37,869 bases of DNA from a virus. The position numbers and the translations under genes were made by a program. The DNA lies in IMG/VR virus record IMGVR_UViG_3300025928_000022, positions 1 to 37,869 of that record; one strand, 5' to 3'. Of the stretch, positions 22,725-30,667 are shown in pieces. How positions within the stretch are numbered: position 1 is the first letter of the stretch; the number at the start of each line of letters is the position of its first letter. Under the pieces are notes generated by a model. The model was not told where the DNA came from. It saw only the letters and a program-made list of their open reading frames with translations, and made no database searches.

Positions 22725-23804
22725 TCAGAACGTAACGTCGGAATGTTGAACGGCCCACTTGGTGAATTCGGGCGTGGACTGGAGTGAAGCGTCGCGCGTG
22801 ACGGCGTCGCGAATGGCGTAGACGTTGTACTCGACCGGTAGCCGTTCGAGATACGTCACGATGCGCGGGAAGTTTTTGTCGGACGCCCGGCGCGCTAACG
22901 CAGCCGAGATGGCATACAATACGTTGGCCTCCGTTGGCACCATCGCCTTTTTGGGATCGAGCAGGATGGCGTCGATGTTGGGCAGGCTGCGGAACAGTCT
23001 CAGGAACGCCGAATATTCGACCGCCGCGGTTTCGCCGACCGCGCCAGAGAACAGAGCGTGTTCCACTTTCGGCGCGGGGCTTTGAGCGGTGATCTGGCTC
23101 ACGAATTCCCAGGCTCGAGGATTGGGCGATACGCGCTGCTTGCGGTCGTATTGGTGAAGCAGTTCGGGGCGGAAGCGCAGGAAGGCGATCGTGACCGGCT
23201 CCCAATTGCGCTGCACGGCGAACTTACAGACGTCATCCAGATTCGTGCCCGCATCCAGATGAATGAAGCGCGCGAGCAATGCGCTGGACATTTTGGCGGC
23301 GCCGATATCGTTATCGTTGACGGCCGCTGCGGGGATCCACGTGGCGGGCATTTTGTACTCGCCAAGTTCGCCCGATAGCACGAGCGAGAAGCAGCCGTTG
23401 CGGACCATCTCCGTCCCGCGATTGATTTCGTCCAGGAAGAAAATGCCACCGCGCGGGTCGCGCGGCAGGAATTCAGGCTGCGCCCAATGCGCGCGGCCGC
23501 CGCCGTTGACTACCGGCAAGCCTCTGAGATCGACCGCGTCGAGCAGCGCGGCGCGAACGTCGCGAAACCAGGGACGGTCGGTAGTCGGATTGCCGGCGGC
23601 ATCGTGCAAATCGCCCGAGGCGTCGACGGAGCAACCGTAGCTTTCGGCGTACATCTGATCGGCGACGGATCGGGTGATATCCGATTTGCCGATTCCAGGG
23701 TCGCCGTGGATCATCGGCGCGCGGTGCGCGGCGAACAGAGTCTTCAGCGCCATCCCGAGTTCGGACGGCTTCAAGGCGTCATTGAGTTGGATCGTCGGTG
23801 TCAT
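22725..23804 (-). CDS. MoxR-type AAA ATPase
   Basis: 359 aa; AAAAAGGAGAACAAGCA before the ATG at 23804 decides this start, although the frame is open to 24020. Walker A GDPGIGKS (34-41), Walker B IFFLDE (121-126) followed by INRG, and arginine-containing ALLARFIHLD. MoxR-type ATPases act as chaperones or remodel partners that carry VWA domains. Its partner is likely the 20442-21809 protein. The start overlaps the preceding small gene as ATGA. Confidence 0.8.
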   Translation of the reverse strand: MTPTIQLNDALKPSELGMALKTLFAAHRAPMIHGDPGIGKSDITRSVADQMYAESYGCSVDASGDLHDAAGNPTTDRPWFRDVRAALLDAVDLRGLPVVNGGGRAHWAQPEFLPRDPRGGIFFLDEINRGTEMVRNGCFSLVLSGELGEYKMPATWIPAAAVNDNDIGAAKMSSALLARFIHLDAGTNLDDVCKFAVQRNWEPVTIAFLRFRPELLHQYDRKQRVSPNPRAWEFVSQITAQSPAPKVEHALFSGAVGETAAVEYSAFLRLFRSLPNIDAILLDPKKAMVPTEANVLYAISAALARRASDKNFPRIVTYLERLPVEYNVYAIRDAVTRDASLQSTPEFTKWAVQHSDVTF

Positions 23805-23917
23805 TGCTTGTTCTCCTTTTTGGAAATCTGAATTGTTTTGGGTTTGCCGATCGTGCAGAAAACGACGGTGCAGGCGATCAGCAGGAAACTGGCGAGCAGG
23901 GCGAAGTAGGGAATCAT
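23801..23917 (-). CDS. 38-aa membrane protein
   Basis: MIPYFALLASFLLIACTVVF, then a charged tail (KKENKQ): one membrane helix. It ends in ATGA with the AAA gene, and its last codons carry the AAA gene's Shine-Dalgarno, so its translation may control the AAA gene. The ATG has no strong ribosome binding site. Confidence 0.5.
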   Translation of the reverse strand: MIPYFALLASFLLIACTVVFCTIGKPKTIQISKKENKQ

Positions 23918-24255
23918 GTGAGGTTTCTCGGTTTGATTTCGGTGGATTGGTTTGGACGTCTCGCCCGGTCGGGCTAAACTGCGCGTCCTGGTCAGTTGCA
24001 TACTTGTTGGCTCGTTTCATCTGTCATCCGCTTCGCTGCATCGGGCCTCTACTTTCGCGTTGGGGATTCTAGCGGCGTCATCGCGACGCGGCGCTCCTAC
24101 ACTCGGCGATTGTTCGAGGCGGCTTGCTGTCTAACGCCCTGCGGCTCAGAAACTTGCCACTTCGTTATTCGTACCGTCGCGGTTCAAACTGCGAATCGTT
24201 TCGGTTTGATTGTCAAAGAACTGCGTTTCGTATCTCTCAAATACGTAACATCTAT

Positions 24256-24286
24256 AGTATGACACTGACAGCGTAGTCAGTGCCAA
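24256..24286 (-). promoter_or_regulatory. promoter with palindromic operator (MoxR-VWA operon)
   Basis: On the minus strand, TTGGCA (24286-24281), a 19-nt spacer and CATACT (24261-24256), so a weaker promoter than the others. It overlaps the 20-nt inverted repeat CACTGAC-AGCGTA-GTCAGTG (24263-24282) with perfect 7-bp arms. Confidence 0.55.
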
Positions 24287-24408
24287 CACGCAAGGAACTA
24301 TATTGCGCGCGGTTTCAAGGACTTAGCCATGCGCGATTCGCGCTGTAGCGCGTTTTCATGCGTTTACGGCGATACGACCGCGCTGTGGCGCGCGCTGCAC
24401 AGCGATAA

Positions 24409-24439
24409 TTGACAGTCACTGCGCACTGGATGTTATACT
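24409..24439 (+). promoter_or_regulatory. promoter with operator-like site (terminase unit)
   Basis: TTGACA (24409-24414) and TATACT (24434-24439) with a 19-nt spacer (18 to TTATAC). The spacer contains TCACTGCGCA (24416-24425), identical to the left part of the operator at 12002. It points rightward into the small basic protein gene and the terminase genes. Confidence 0.6.
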
Positions 24440-24451
24440 CGGGGTGCCAAA

Positions 24452-24670
24452 ATGCCGCGAGGAAAAAAGCCCATCTCTCCGGAAGCATCCGATGCCGCGC
24501 GACAATTGCAGGCGTTGAGAAAGCACCGCCGGGGCGGCGGCTCGGTCGCGCGCGTGCCGCACGTCAAAGGCCTGCCGATCGGATCGCGCAAATCGATCCG
24601 GGGCCAAGGCTACGCCTGCATGTGTCTCCGCTGTAGAATCGCTCGCGGGCATTACAAGCCCAAAAAATAA
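24452..24670 (+). CDS. small basic protein with Cys pair
   Basis: 72 aa, very basic, with a Gly-rich middle and a possible C-terminal metal site (CMCLRCRIARGHY). ATG twelve bases after the -10 element. First gene of the rightward unit and next to the terminase genes; a nucleic acid-binding or regulatory role is likely, but it shows no known fold. Confidence 0.55.
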   Translation: MPRGKKPISPEASDAARQLQALRKHRRGGGSVARVPHVKGLPIGSRKSIRGQGYACMCLRCRIARGHYKPKK

Positions 24671-24730
24671 CGGGCCGGACCGTTTCAATCCGGGAACCCA
24701 GGCCGCGCTGTCTCGCGGGTTTAGCTTGAT

Positions 24731-25324
24731 GTGTCTCCATTCCCTTTCCGTTCCGCCGCTGCCGGCGAATCCTCGCGCGCATACGCCGCCTTCACGCTGT
24801 ATCGCGACCTGGGCCCGGCGCGTTCGCAGCAATCCGCCTGGCGGGAACATCTCAAACGAGCGGGACGGGGCGAGGAAACGATTTCCTGCCCGCGCACCTG
24901 GCAGGATTGGTCCTCGAAATTCGAATGGGTAGGCCGGGCGGCCGCCTACGATCAGGAAATCGACGCGCAGAGGCTGAAAGCGCGCATCGAGAAAACCCGG
25001 GAGCTCGAGGAACGCCGCGCGCAATTTGAATTCGAAAACCAGGACAGGTTAGAGAAGCGGGTCCGCAAGGCGGAAGCGGTTCTCGACAAAGCCGATTCGG
25101 CGCCCATCACCGACGTCACCCAATCGAAGGAAGAAATAGTCAAGGGCAAAGCCACCAGCACCAAGACCAAGGTCAAGGGCATCAATTTCTCGGGCTACGC
25201 GGCGCTGATGAATAAAACCAACGAGACGGCCCGGCAGGCGATCACGGGCGTCCGCGCTGACAAAAACTCGGAATCGAAACCCGGCGCCGTCCAGGAAGTC
25301 GACGGTCTGATCTGGACGGAATGA
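24731..25324 (+). CDS. putative terminase small subunit
   Basis: 197 aa from GTG. The N-terminal part (YAAFTLYRDLGPARSQQSAW, then WQDWSSKFEWVGRAAAYDQE) follows the pattern of small-terminase-like proteins just before terminase large subunits, and a Lys/Glu/Arg coiled coil follows (about 75-120). Small subunits bind the packaging site and regulate the large subunit. The stop overlaps the large subunit start as ATGA. The start is uncertain: no clear ribosome binding site is seen. Confidence 0.6.
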   Translation: MSPFPFRSAAAGESSRAYAAFTLYRDLGPARSQQSAWREHLKRAGRGEETISCPRTWQDWSSKFEWVGRAAAYDQEIDAQRLKARIEKTRELEERRAQFEFENQDRLEKRVRKAEAVLDKADSAPITDVTQSKEEIVKGKATSTKTKVKGINFSGYAALMNKTNETARQAITGVRADKNSESKPGAVQEVDGLIWTE

Positions 25325-26763
25325 ATCGCCGAGAGTTTCTGGCGGCCACTGTCATGGCCGGGCAACTTCCCAAGCGTAAAATCCGGTACGCCATCGACCC
25401 TGATACGGGCGACGAGCGCAAGCCCTTCGAATGGCAGACGGCCTTTCACCGTTCGCCGGCGCGCTTCAAGGGATTCTCCGGACCGGTCGGATCCGGCAAA
25501 TCGCGCGCCTTGTGTTCGGAAGCTCTAAAACTGGCCTATTTGAATCGCGGCCGGACTGGCGTCATCGGCGCGCCGACGTATCCGATGCTGCGCGATTCGA
25601 CGCGCGCGTCGTTTCTGGAAATCCTGGAAGAGAACCGGATTCCCTACCGGCTGCATAAGTCGGAAAACTCGATCTATCTGCCGGAAGCCAGATCAACGAT
25701 CCTGTTCCGCGCTCTCGATTCCTTCGAACGGATCCGCGGCACGAATCTGAGTTGGTTTGGGGTAGACGAATTAACTTACTGCAAGCCCCAGTCCTGGCTC
25801 CGGCTCGAAGCCCGGCTGCGAGATCCCAAGGCCACGCATCTGTGCGGGTTCGGATCCTGGACGCCCAAAGGCTTCGATTGGGTTTATGACCGCTTCATCG
25901 GCCCCGATCGCAAGCCCGGCTATGAGGCTTTCCGCGCGCGGCAGAATCCGACGCTGGGAGATTATTACCAGCGCCTGCAGGAAAGCTACGATCCCAGGTT
26001 TTTCCAGCAGGAAGCCGAAGGCGAATATCTCAACGTCTTTTCGGGCCAGGTCTATTATCCGTTCAACCGCAAAGATCACTTGAGACAAATCGAATACTCG
26101 CCGGCGCATCCGATCTGGTGGGCGCTCGATTTCAACGTCAACCCCATGTGCTCGGTGATCGGGCAGACCTACGGCGGAATCATCCGGGTGTTGGACGAGC
26201 TGGTGCTCTCGAATTCGAATACGCTGGCCGCCTGCGAGGAATTCCTGGCGCGCACCGCACACATGCTCGCGGCCCGCAAAGTCCCGGAAGTTCCCGAAGA
26301 CTGGCTCGAGCAGCAGGGTGTAGGCTATCCGCTCGATCCGCCGGCGCCCTTGAACGTGTACGTCTACGGCGATCCGGCCGGCACGCAGCGCAAAACCTCG
26401 AGTTCGAGAACCGACTGGCAGATCGTGCGCGAGTTTTTCGGCCGCTACACCGATAAGTTCAAGGTGCAACTGCGCGTTCCCGAAGCCCATCCGCTGGTCA
26501 AGGACCGCGTGAACTGCGTCAACGCCATGCTGCTGAACTATGCCGGCGAGAAGCGCATGTATCTGGATTCCAAATGCCGCGAGCTCGCCAAGGATTTCGA
26601 GCAGCTGGCATGGAAGGCGGATCCGAACGGAAACCCGCTGTCGGAACTCAATAAATCCGATCCGATGCGATCGCATCTCTCGGACGCCTTGGGTTACATG
26701 ATCGTCCGCGAATTCCCGATGAAACGCAAAGCCGGCGAGCGATCGGGCCCGCCGCTCGTCTGA
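25321..26763 (+). CDS. terL: terminase large subunit
   Basis: 480 aa. ATPase part: Walker A GPVGSGKS (54-61), Walker B FGVDE (146-150). Nuclease part: RNase H-like strands with acidic residues D270 (ALDFNVNP), D351 (YGDPAGT) and D455 (HLSDALGY). It packages DNA into the prohead and cuts it. The first residues, MNRREFLAATVMAG, resemble a twin-arginine signal, unexpected for a cytoplasmic motor; a second start at M12 would remove it. Start overlaps the previous stop. Confidence 0.9.
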   Translation: MNRREFLAATVMAGQLPKRKIRYAIDPDTGDERKPFEWQTAFHRSPARFKGFSGPVGSGKSRALCSEALKLAYLNRGRTGVIGAPTYPMLRDSTRASFLEILEENRIPYRLHKSENSIYLPEARSTILFRALDSFERIRGTNLSWFGVDELTYCKPQSWLRLEARLRDPKATHLCGFGSWTPKGFDWVYDRFIGPDRKPGYEAFRARQNPTLGDYYQRLQESYDPRFFQQEAEGEYLNVFSGQVYYPFNRKDHLRQIEYSPAHPIWWALDFNVNPMCSVIGQTYGGIIRVLDELVLSNSNTLAACEEFLARTAHMLAARKVPEVPEDWLEQQGVGYPLDPPAPLNVYVYGDPAGTQRKTSSSRTDWQIVREFFGRYTDKFKVQLRVPEAHPLVKDRVNCVNAMLLNYAGEKRMYLDSKCRELAKDFEQLAWKADPNGNPLSELNKSDPMRSHLSDALGYMIVREFPMKRKAGERSGPPLV

Positions 26764-26829
26764 CACTCAACCTCGATTCACTGGCGTGAACAGCGCCAAA
26801 TCAAAAACTGAAAAGGAAACAACATCTAA

Positions 26830-27288
26830 ATGGCAGCCAATGGCCGCAAGTACGGTTTCTCCGGTTCCATCACCGGAGCCTCCACCAAGTCAATCGTGGG
26901 AATCACCGCCACCACGGCGGTCCGTCCCTATGTGATGGATCTCATGATCTCCTCCAACGCGACCCCGGCCGACAATTCGTCGGAGTGGTGGGTGTTGCGT
27001 TTCACCGTCAGCGCCACGACCTGCACCGTGGTCACCCCCGCGTTGTTCGATTCGGGCGATCCGGCCGCGGCCTCGGTTGCGTGGAAGAACGCCACCGGCG
27101 AGCCGACCTACGGCGCCGTCCCGGTGCTCGACATCGCTCACAACCAACGCGCCACCTTCCGCTGGGTAGCAGCGCCGGGCGAGGAAATCATCGCGCCTGC
27201 GACCGCCGCCAACGGCATCGGAGTCCAGTGCCAGGGCGTCGGCGGCTCGGGCGTCGTGGAACTTTGCAGCGTTGTGTTTGGGGAGTAG
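26830..27288 (+). CDS. putative virion protein (decoration-like)
   Basis: 152 aa, rich in Ala, Thr, Gly and Val with a beta-strand pattern, no charge clusters and no signal peptide: typical of head decoration or tail proteins. AAAAGGAAAC upstream. The C-terminal half (YGAVPVLDIAHNQRATFRWVAAPGEEIIA) resembles head-fibre or decoration domains, but no family can be named. Confidence 0.5.
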   Translation: MAANGRKYGFSGSITGASTKSIVGITATTAVRPYVMDLMISSNATPADNSSEWWVLRFTVSATTCTVVTPALFDSGDPAAASVAWKNATGEPTYGAVPVLDIAHNQRATFRWVAAPGEEIIAPATAANGIGVQCQGVGGSGVVELCSVVFGE

Positions 27289-27295
27289 TATTCCG

Positions 27296-27350
27296 GCGTT
27301 CGCGCTCTGAAGCATTTGTATTCTTCAGATCTCGCCTCGATATCTAAAGC
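27296..27350 (+). promoter_or_regulatory. putative phage promoter, late-type copy 2
   Basis: TTGTAT (27316-27321), 17-nt spacer, GATATC (27339-27344), six bases, ATG. Sequence and spacing match copy 1 (474-502), and the upstream GCGTTCGCGCTCTGA is identical, though 33 nt nearer. Transcription would begin at the ATG of the FkbM gene, giving a leaderless message. Confidence 0.55.
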
Positions 27351-28187
27351 ATGGGCCATCCTATCCAGAATCCTCCTGGGAGCCTAGTCAGCTCGTCTTC
27401 GGGGTGGCCTGTCATTTCCAAACCCTGCCGCTATGGCGAGATGAGTTTCTACGCCACCGATAAGTGGCTGGGGCGATCGCTCGATCTGTATGGCGAGTGG
27501 TCGGAAGGCGAAGCGGACCTGCTGCGCGCGGTGTTGAAGCCCGATGATTGTGTTGTCGAGGCTGGTTCGAATCTTGGAGCGTTGACGCTTCCGATGGCCG
27601 AGATCGTGCGCGAAGGGGCCGGGAAAGTGTGGGCGTTTGAGCCGCAGCCGGAGATCTTCGACATGCTGCTGCGGAATCTGTCAGCCTATCCGCACAGCGT
27701 GCATCCGAGCCGCCGCGTGTTAGGCAAAGCGAATGACGTCCGGATGCTTGCCCGCGTCGATTATTCGAAAGGCACCTGTAATCCGGGCGGCTTCGAGGCT
27801 CTCGAAGATTGCGAGACTGGAGTGCCCACGCCGGCAACTACAATCGATTCGCTCAATTTCGACCGACTGGATCTGATCAAGGCCGACGTCGAGGGCATGG
27901 AGCTGGATGTTCTCGCCGGCGCGCAGCGCACGATCCTCCACTATCGGCCCTTGCTCTACGTCGAAGATGACCGCGAAGAAAAACGGGCGGCGTTGCGAGC
28001 CTGGATCCTCGAGCAGGGCTACCGGATCTATTCGCACCAGCCGCTGCTCTACAACCCTGGCAATTTCAACGGCTATAAAGTCAATGTATTTCCGAACATC
28101 GTCTCCGCGATGCTGTTTTGTGTCCCGGTGGAACGGGGTCCGGAATTTCGGAACGTAACGAATCAGTTGGAAAGACTACGCGCGTGA
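27351..28187 (+). CDS. FkbM family methyltransferase
   Basis: 278 aa. SAM-binding motif VVEAGSNLGALTL (68-80), then VWAFEPQPEIFDML and the family motif IKADVEGMELDVLAGA (about 176-191). FkbM enzymes methylate hydroxyl groups of sugars or polyketides. A TPR-glycosyltransferase gene follows, so it may add a methyl group to a phage-encoded or host surface glycan. ATG directly after the repeated promoter; no ribosome binding site is visible. Confidence 0.8.
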   Translation: MGHPIQNPPGSLVSSSSGWPVISKPCRYGEMSFYATDKWLGRSLDLYGEWSEGEADLLRAVLKPDDCVVEAGSNLGALTLPMAEIVREGAGKVWAFEPQPEIFDMLLRNLSAYPHSVHPSRRVLGKANDVRMLARVDYSKGTCNPGGFEALEDCETGVPTPATTIDSLNFDRLDLIKADVEGMELDVLAGAQRTILHYRPLLYVEDDREEKRAALRAWILEQGYRIYSHQPLLYNPGNFNGYKVNVFPNIVSAMLFCVPVERGPEFRNVTNQLERLRA

Positions 28188-28639
28188 ACGATCCCGCCAA
28201 TCCCGTCATGTCGCAAGCGGTACCCGAGACGGCCGCGTCCTGGAATTTGAGTTCGATGCCGCGCTATGTCTGCCACAAGGAAGTGCGGGCGCTCAAGATC
28301 CTCGACATCCAGCACGATCGGAGGCCGCAATTCACGAAGGCGACCTGCAAAGGATGTTTCGCGCTGGGATCGGGCTGCGGGCATTGCGAGCGTTGTGCAT
28401 GGGAACGCGACACGGGCGGAAGACTCGGAGCGACGATCGTCGCCGATGATGCCCCAGCCGAATATCCCAACGCCCGCACCCGATTTCGTGTGAGTGCCGA
28501 GTACCTCGCGAAACACAAACCGACGTCCGGCGGTTACTACGTCGTCTACAAGGACGGCTACGAATCGTTTTCCCCGGCGCAGGCCTTCGAGGAAGGCTAC
28601 ACGCTTCAGGTGGAGTACAAGCATTTCAATGATCGGTAA
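28184..28639 (+). CDS. hypothetical protein with zinc cluster
   Basis: 151 aa from a GTG overlapping the FkbM stop (GTGA). Central CKGCFALGSGCGHCERC cluster (about 59-75) can bind zinc; the C-terminus is beta/aromatic (GGYYVVYKDGYESFSPAQAFEEGY), common in small phage proteins of unknown function. Confidence 0.55.
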   Translation: MNDPANPVMSQAVPETAASWNLSSMPRYVCHKEVRALKILDIQHDRRPQFTKATCKGCFALGSGCGHCERCAWERDTGGRLGATIVADDAPAEYPNARTRFRVSAEYLAKHKPTSGGYYVVYKDGYESFSPAQAFEEGYTLQVEYKHFNDR

Positions 28640-28673
28640 AGCGTCGACGTATTGAATTAAATACATAAAGAAA

Positions 28674-29006
28674 ATGCCATACGCAGAAGATCTAAAACCG
28701 GAAGACGTGCAATGGTGCGACACCTGCAGAGACCAGCAGGCGGGTCACTGCGGGGGCTGCAATCGCGAATTCGACGCCAGCGACCGCATGATCTACAAGT
28801 CGCAATCCTGCCACTTCCATCCGGGAACGGTGCTGGGAATTCCGGGCTCGATGGGCATCTACAAGAAATTGTGCGTGGAATGCTATCGAATCGATTTCGC
28901 CAAGGTATATCCGAAGACGCCGGTCCCGAGTCTTCCCGATCGGGTGCCTATTCCACGCCCCACGGGCGCGACGGTGATAGCGCCGCTAGCCCTGCCCAAA
29001 CTATGA
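28674..29006 (+). CDS. hypothetical zinc-binding protein
   Basis: 110 aa with CDTCRDQQAGHCGGC (about 15-29) and CVEC (about 67-70), a likely zinc-ribbon pair. Pro-rich end. Stop overlaps the next start (ATGA). An AT-rich stretch just upstream (ATTGAATTAAATACATAAAG) could be a promoter; this is not supported by a repeat. Confidence 0.5.
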   Translation: MPYAEDLKPEDVQWCDTCRDQQAGHCGGCNREFDASDRMIYKSQSCHFHPGTVLGIPGSMGIYKKLCVECYRIDFAKVYPKTPVPSLPDRVPIPRPTGATVIAPLALPKL

Positions 29007-30313
29007 CGCCTGCCGCTGAAAACCCGAACCGGCGGATCCTCGATCTTGTGATGGAACTGGCCTCCGGGGTCCGGCACCGCCAAGAAACGCTCGCGGCCGC
29101 GGTTCTCGAAACGGATCCCGGCAACATCAAAGCCCTCCAAATCCTGGGCCGAATCCGGGCCACTCAGGAGAAAGCGGATGTAGCGCGGCGATATTTCGAA
29201 CGGGCCCGGGAATTCGTCGATTTGAGCGTATTGCTGACCCGCGAGCGGAAATACGAAGAGGCCTTCGTGGCCGCCGAGCGCGCGATCGAATCGGATCCCG
29301 TCCGCGCCCACGCGCAGCTGGCCGGCCTCTATTCCGAGATCGGGGGCGCGCAGAGATCCATGCAGCGGCATACCGATCTGGGCCTGGCTCTAGCCCCGGA
29401 TCATGCGCAGCTCCGGATGTACCGCGCGATTCTGGCGCTGGGGCGTGGAGACTTCCCGGCCGGCTGGGCGGACCTGAAGTATCGCGCCTGGCATCAGCAG
29501 CTCGCGCAGAGCTGCCCCTGCCCGGAATGGAAGGGCGAGCCGCTCGAAGACAAAACCTTGCTCGTCATCGGCGAGGAAGGCATGGGCGACCAGGTCATGT
29601 ACGCCCGCTTTCTTCCGGTGCTCTGGAAATTCCATCCGCAGCGGATTCTACTGCGGCCCGGCGACGCGCTGGCACGTTTGTTCCATGAATCTTTTCAAGG
29701 CATCGAAATCGTGAACAGCCAGGGCGAGATGGAGGGGGCGGACGTCGATTACTGGATCGACACGGCCTCGCTCGGTGCGCTCGGGCTCGAGGATCGCGGA
29801 ACGGTCGGGATGGTCAGCCCGTATCTCCGGATAAACCCGGAATCCGGGCGACGCGCGGCGCGGCTGCTTGCCCTCCTGTCTCCTACAAGCGGCCGCCTGC
29901 GAGTTGGCCTGGTCTGGGCGGGACGGCCGGAACATCCGCAGGATCGCAACCGGTCACTCACGTTCCAAGATTTCGCGCCGCTGCTCGAGTTGGAAGGCGT
30001 GGACTTCTACTCGATGCAATTTGGCACGGCGGCAGCCGAGAACGATCGCATCCCGGATCTCGCTGGGCATTGTCTCGACGCCTATGATTCAGCGGCCATG
30101 ATGGAGAATCTGGACCTGCTGATTTCGGTCGACACGCTGCCGGTCCATATTGCCGGCGCGCTTGGGAAACCAGTCTGGGTTCTGGTCCGGAATCCGATCG
30201 ACTGGCGCTGGGGCAATCCCGAAGAACGCAACGACTGGTATCCGACGGTGCGGCAGTTCCGGTATCAACCGATGGAGCAAGTGGCCGAAGCCCTGCGGGA
30301 GCTGACCAAATGA
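29003..30313 (+). CDS. TPR glycosyltransferase-like protein (GT9-like)
   Basis: 436 aa. The N-terminal half (about 1-175) consists of TPR-like helix pairs (ALQILGRIRATQEKADVARRY). The C-terminal half has the pattern of TPR-linked glycosyltransferases: LRVGLVWAGRPEHPQDRNRS, FYSMQFG, DAYDSAAMMENLDLLISVDTLPVHIAGALGKPVWVL and a final WRWG...WYPTVRQFR. These are cytoplasmic enzymes thought to move a sugar onto proteins or lipids. Encoded between small zinc proteins, two genes after FkbM: probable glycan-modifying pair. The start overlaps the previous stop. Confidence 0.75.
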   Translation: MTPAAENPNRRILDLVMELASGVRHRQETLAAAVLETDPGNIKALQILGRIRATQEKADVARRYFERAREFVDLSVLLTRERKYEEAFVAAERAIESDPVRAHAQLAGLYSEIGGAQRSMQRHTDLGLALAPDHAQLRMYRAILALGRGDFPAGWADLKYRAWHQQLAQSCPCPEWKGEPLEDKTLLVIGEEGMGDQVMYARFLPVLWKFHPQRILLRPGDALARLFHESFQGIEIVNSQGEMEGADVDYWIDTASLGALGLEDRGTVGMVSPYLRINPESGRRAARLLALLSPTSGRLRVGLVWAGRPEHPQDRNRSLTFQDFAPLLELEGVDFYSMQFGTAAAENDRIPDLAGHCLDAYDSAAMMENLDLLISVDTLPVHIAGALGKPVWVLVRNPIDWRWGNPEERNDWYPTVRQFRYQPMEQVAEALRELTK

Positions 30314-30624
30314 GAGAACACGGCGCGATTATCGTCAACGGCATACAGACCGGGACGACTCAGAATTGTCCGCATTGTAATTCGCACTTTGTGGTTGCCT
30401 CCAATGGGACGCTAGCCGAAGCACGGCGCAGCGGACTGGGCGATCTGGCCAGGCCCCGCGTCTGGTGCCGAAAATGCGACCGGCTGACCTGCGGCCGACC
30501 AGGCTGTGATCCGGCGGTCGCCTGTATACCGTCCGAAGCGCGCCTAGAACACGTCGAAGGAAAAAAAACGCGCTACGACGATGACATTGACCGCCTGAAA
30601 GCGCGCGGCGCGCCGCTGCTCTAA
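30310..30624 (+). CDS. zinc-ribbon protein, phage conserved
   Basis: 104 aa. TQNCPHCNSHF (about 18-28), then WCRKCDRLTCGRPGCDP: four to six cysteines for a zinc ribbon; a basic/acidic tail follows. It overlaps the glycosyltransferase stop as ATGA. Function unknown. Confidence 0.6.
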   Translation: MREHGAIIVNGIQTGTTQNCPHCNSHFVVASNGTLAEARRSGLGDLARPRVWCRKCDRLTCGRPGCDPAVACIPSEARLEHVEGKKTRYDDDIDRLKARGAPLL

Positions 30625-30667
30625 TTCGTTAATTCGTTTCCACCAAAGACCAAAAGGAGTTCGTGTT

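Larger units (their letters stand above)
23918..24451. other. divergent control region with long leader
   Basis: No convincing gene in these 534 nt on either strand. It contains two divergent promoters (24256-24286 leftward, 24409-24439 rightward). Leftward transcripts would carry a leader of over 300 nt before the ATG at 23917. Between the promoters there are several GCGCTGTAGCGC-type inverted repeats (about 24340-24404). A phage origin or a regulatory RNA could be here; neither can be shown by eye. Confidence 0.5.

Noticed and set aside
23805-24020. 72-residue extension of the MoxR-type ATPase
   Set aside because: It has a low-complexity polar sequence and overlaps the small membrane protein frame; a strong AAGGAG stands before 23804.
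23996-24262. 88-codon + frame between the divergent promoters
   Set aside because: Composition not protein-like and it would run over the leftward promoter; no ribosome binding site.
25771-26766. 331-codon minus frame opposite the terminase gene
   Set aside because: Mirror frame of a high-GC gene; the + strand shows clear terminase motifs.
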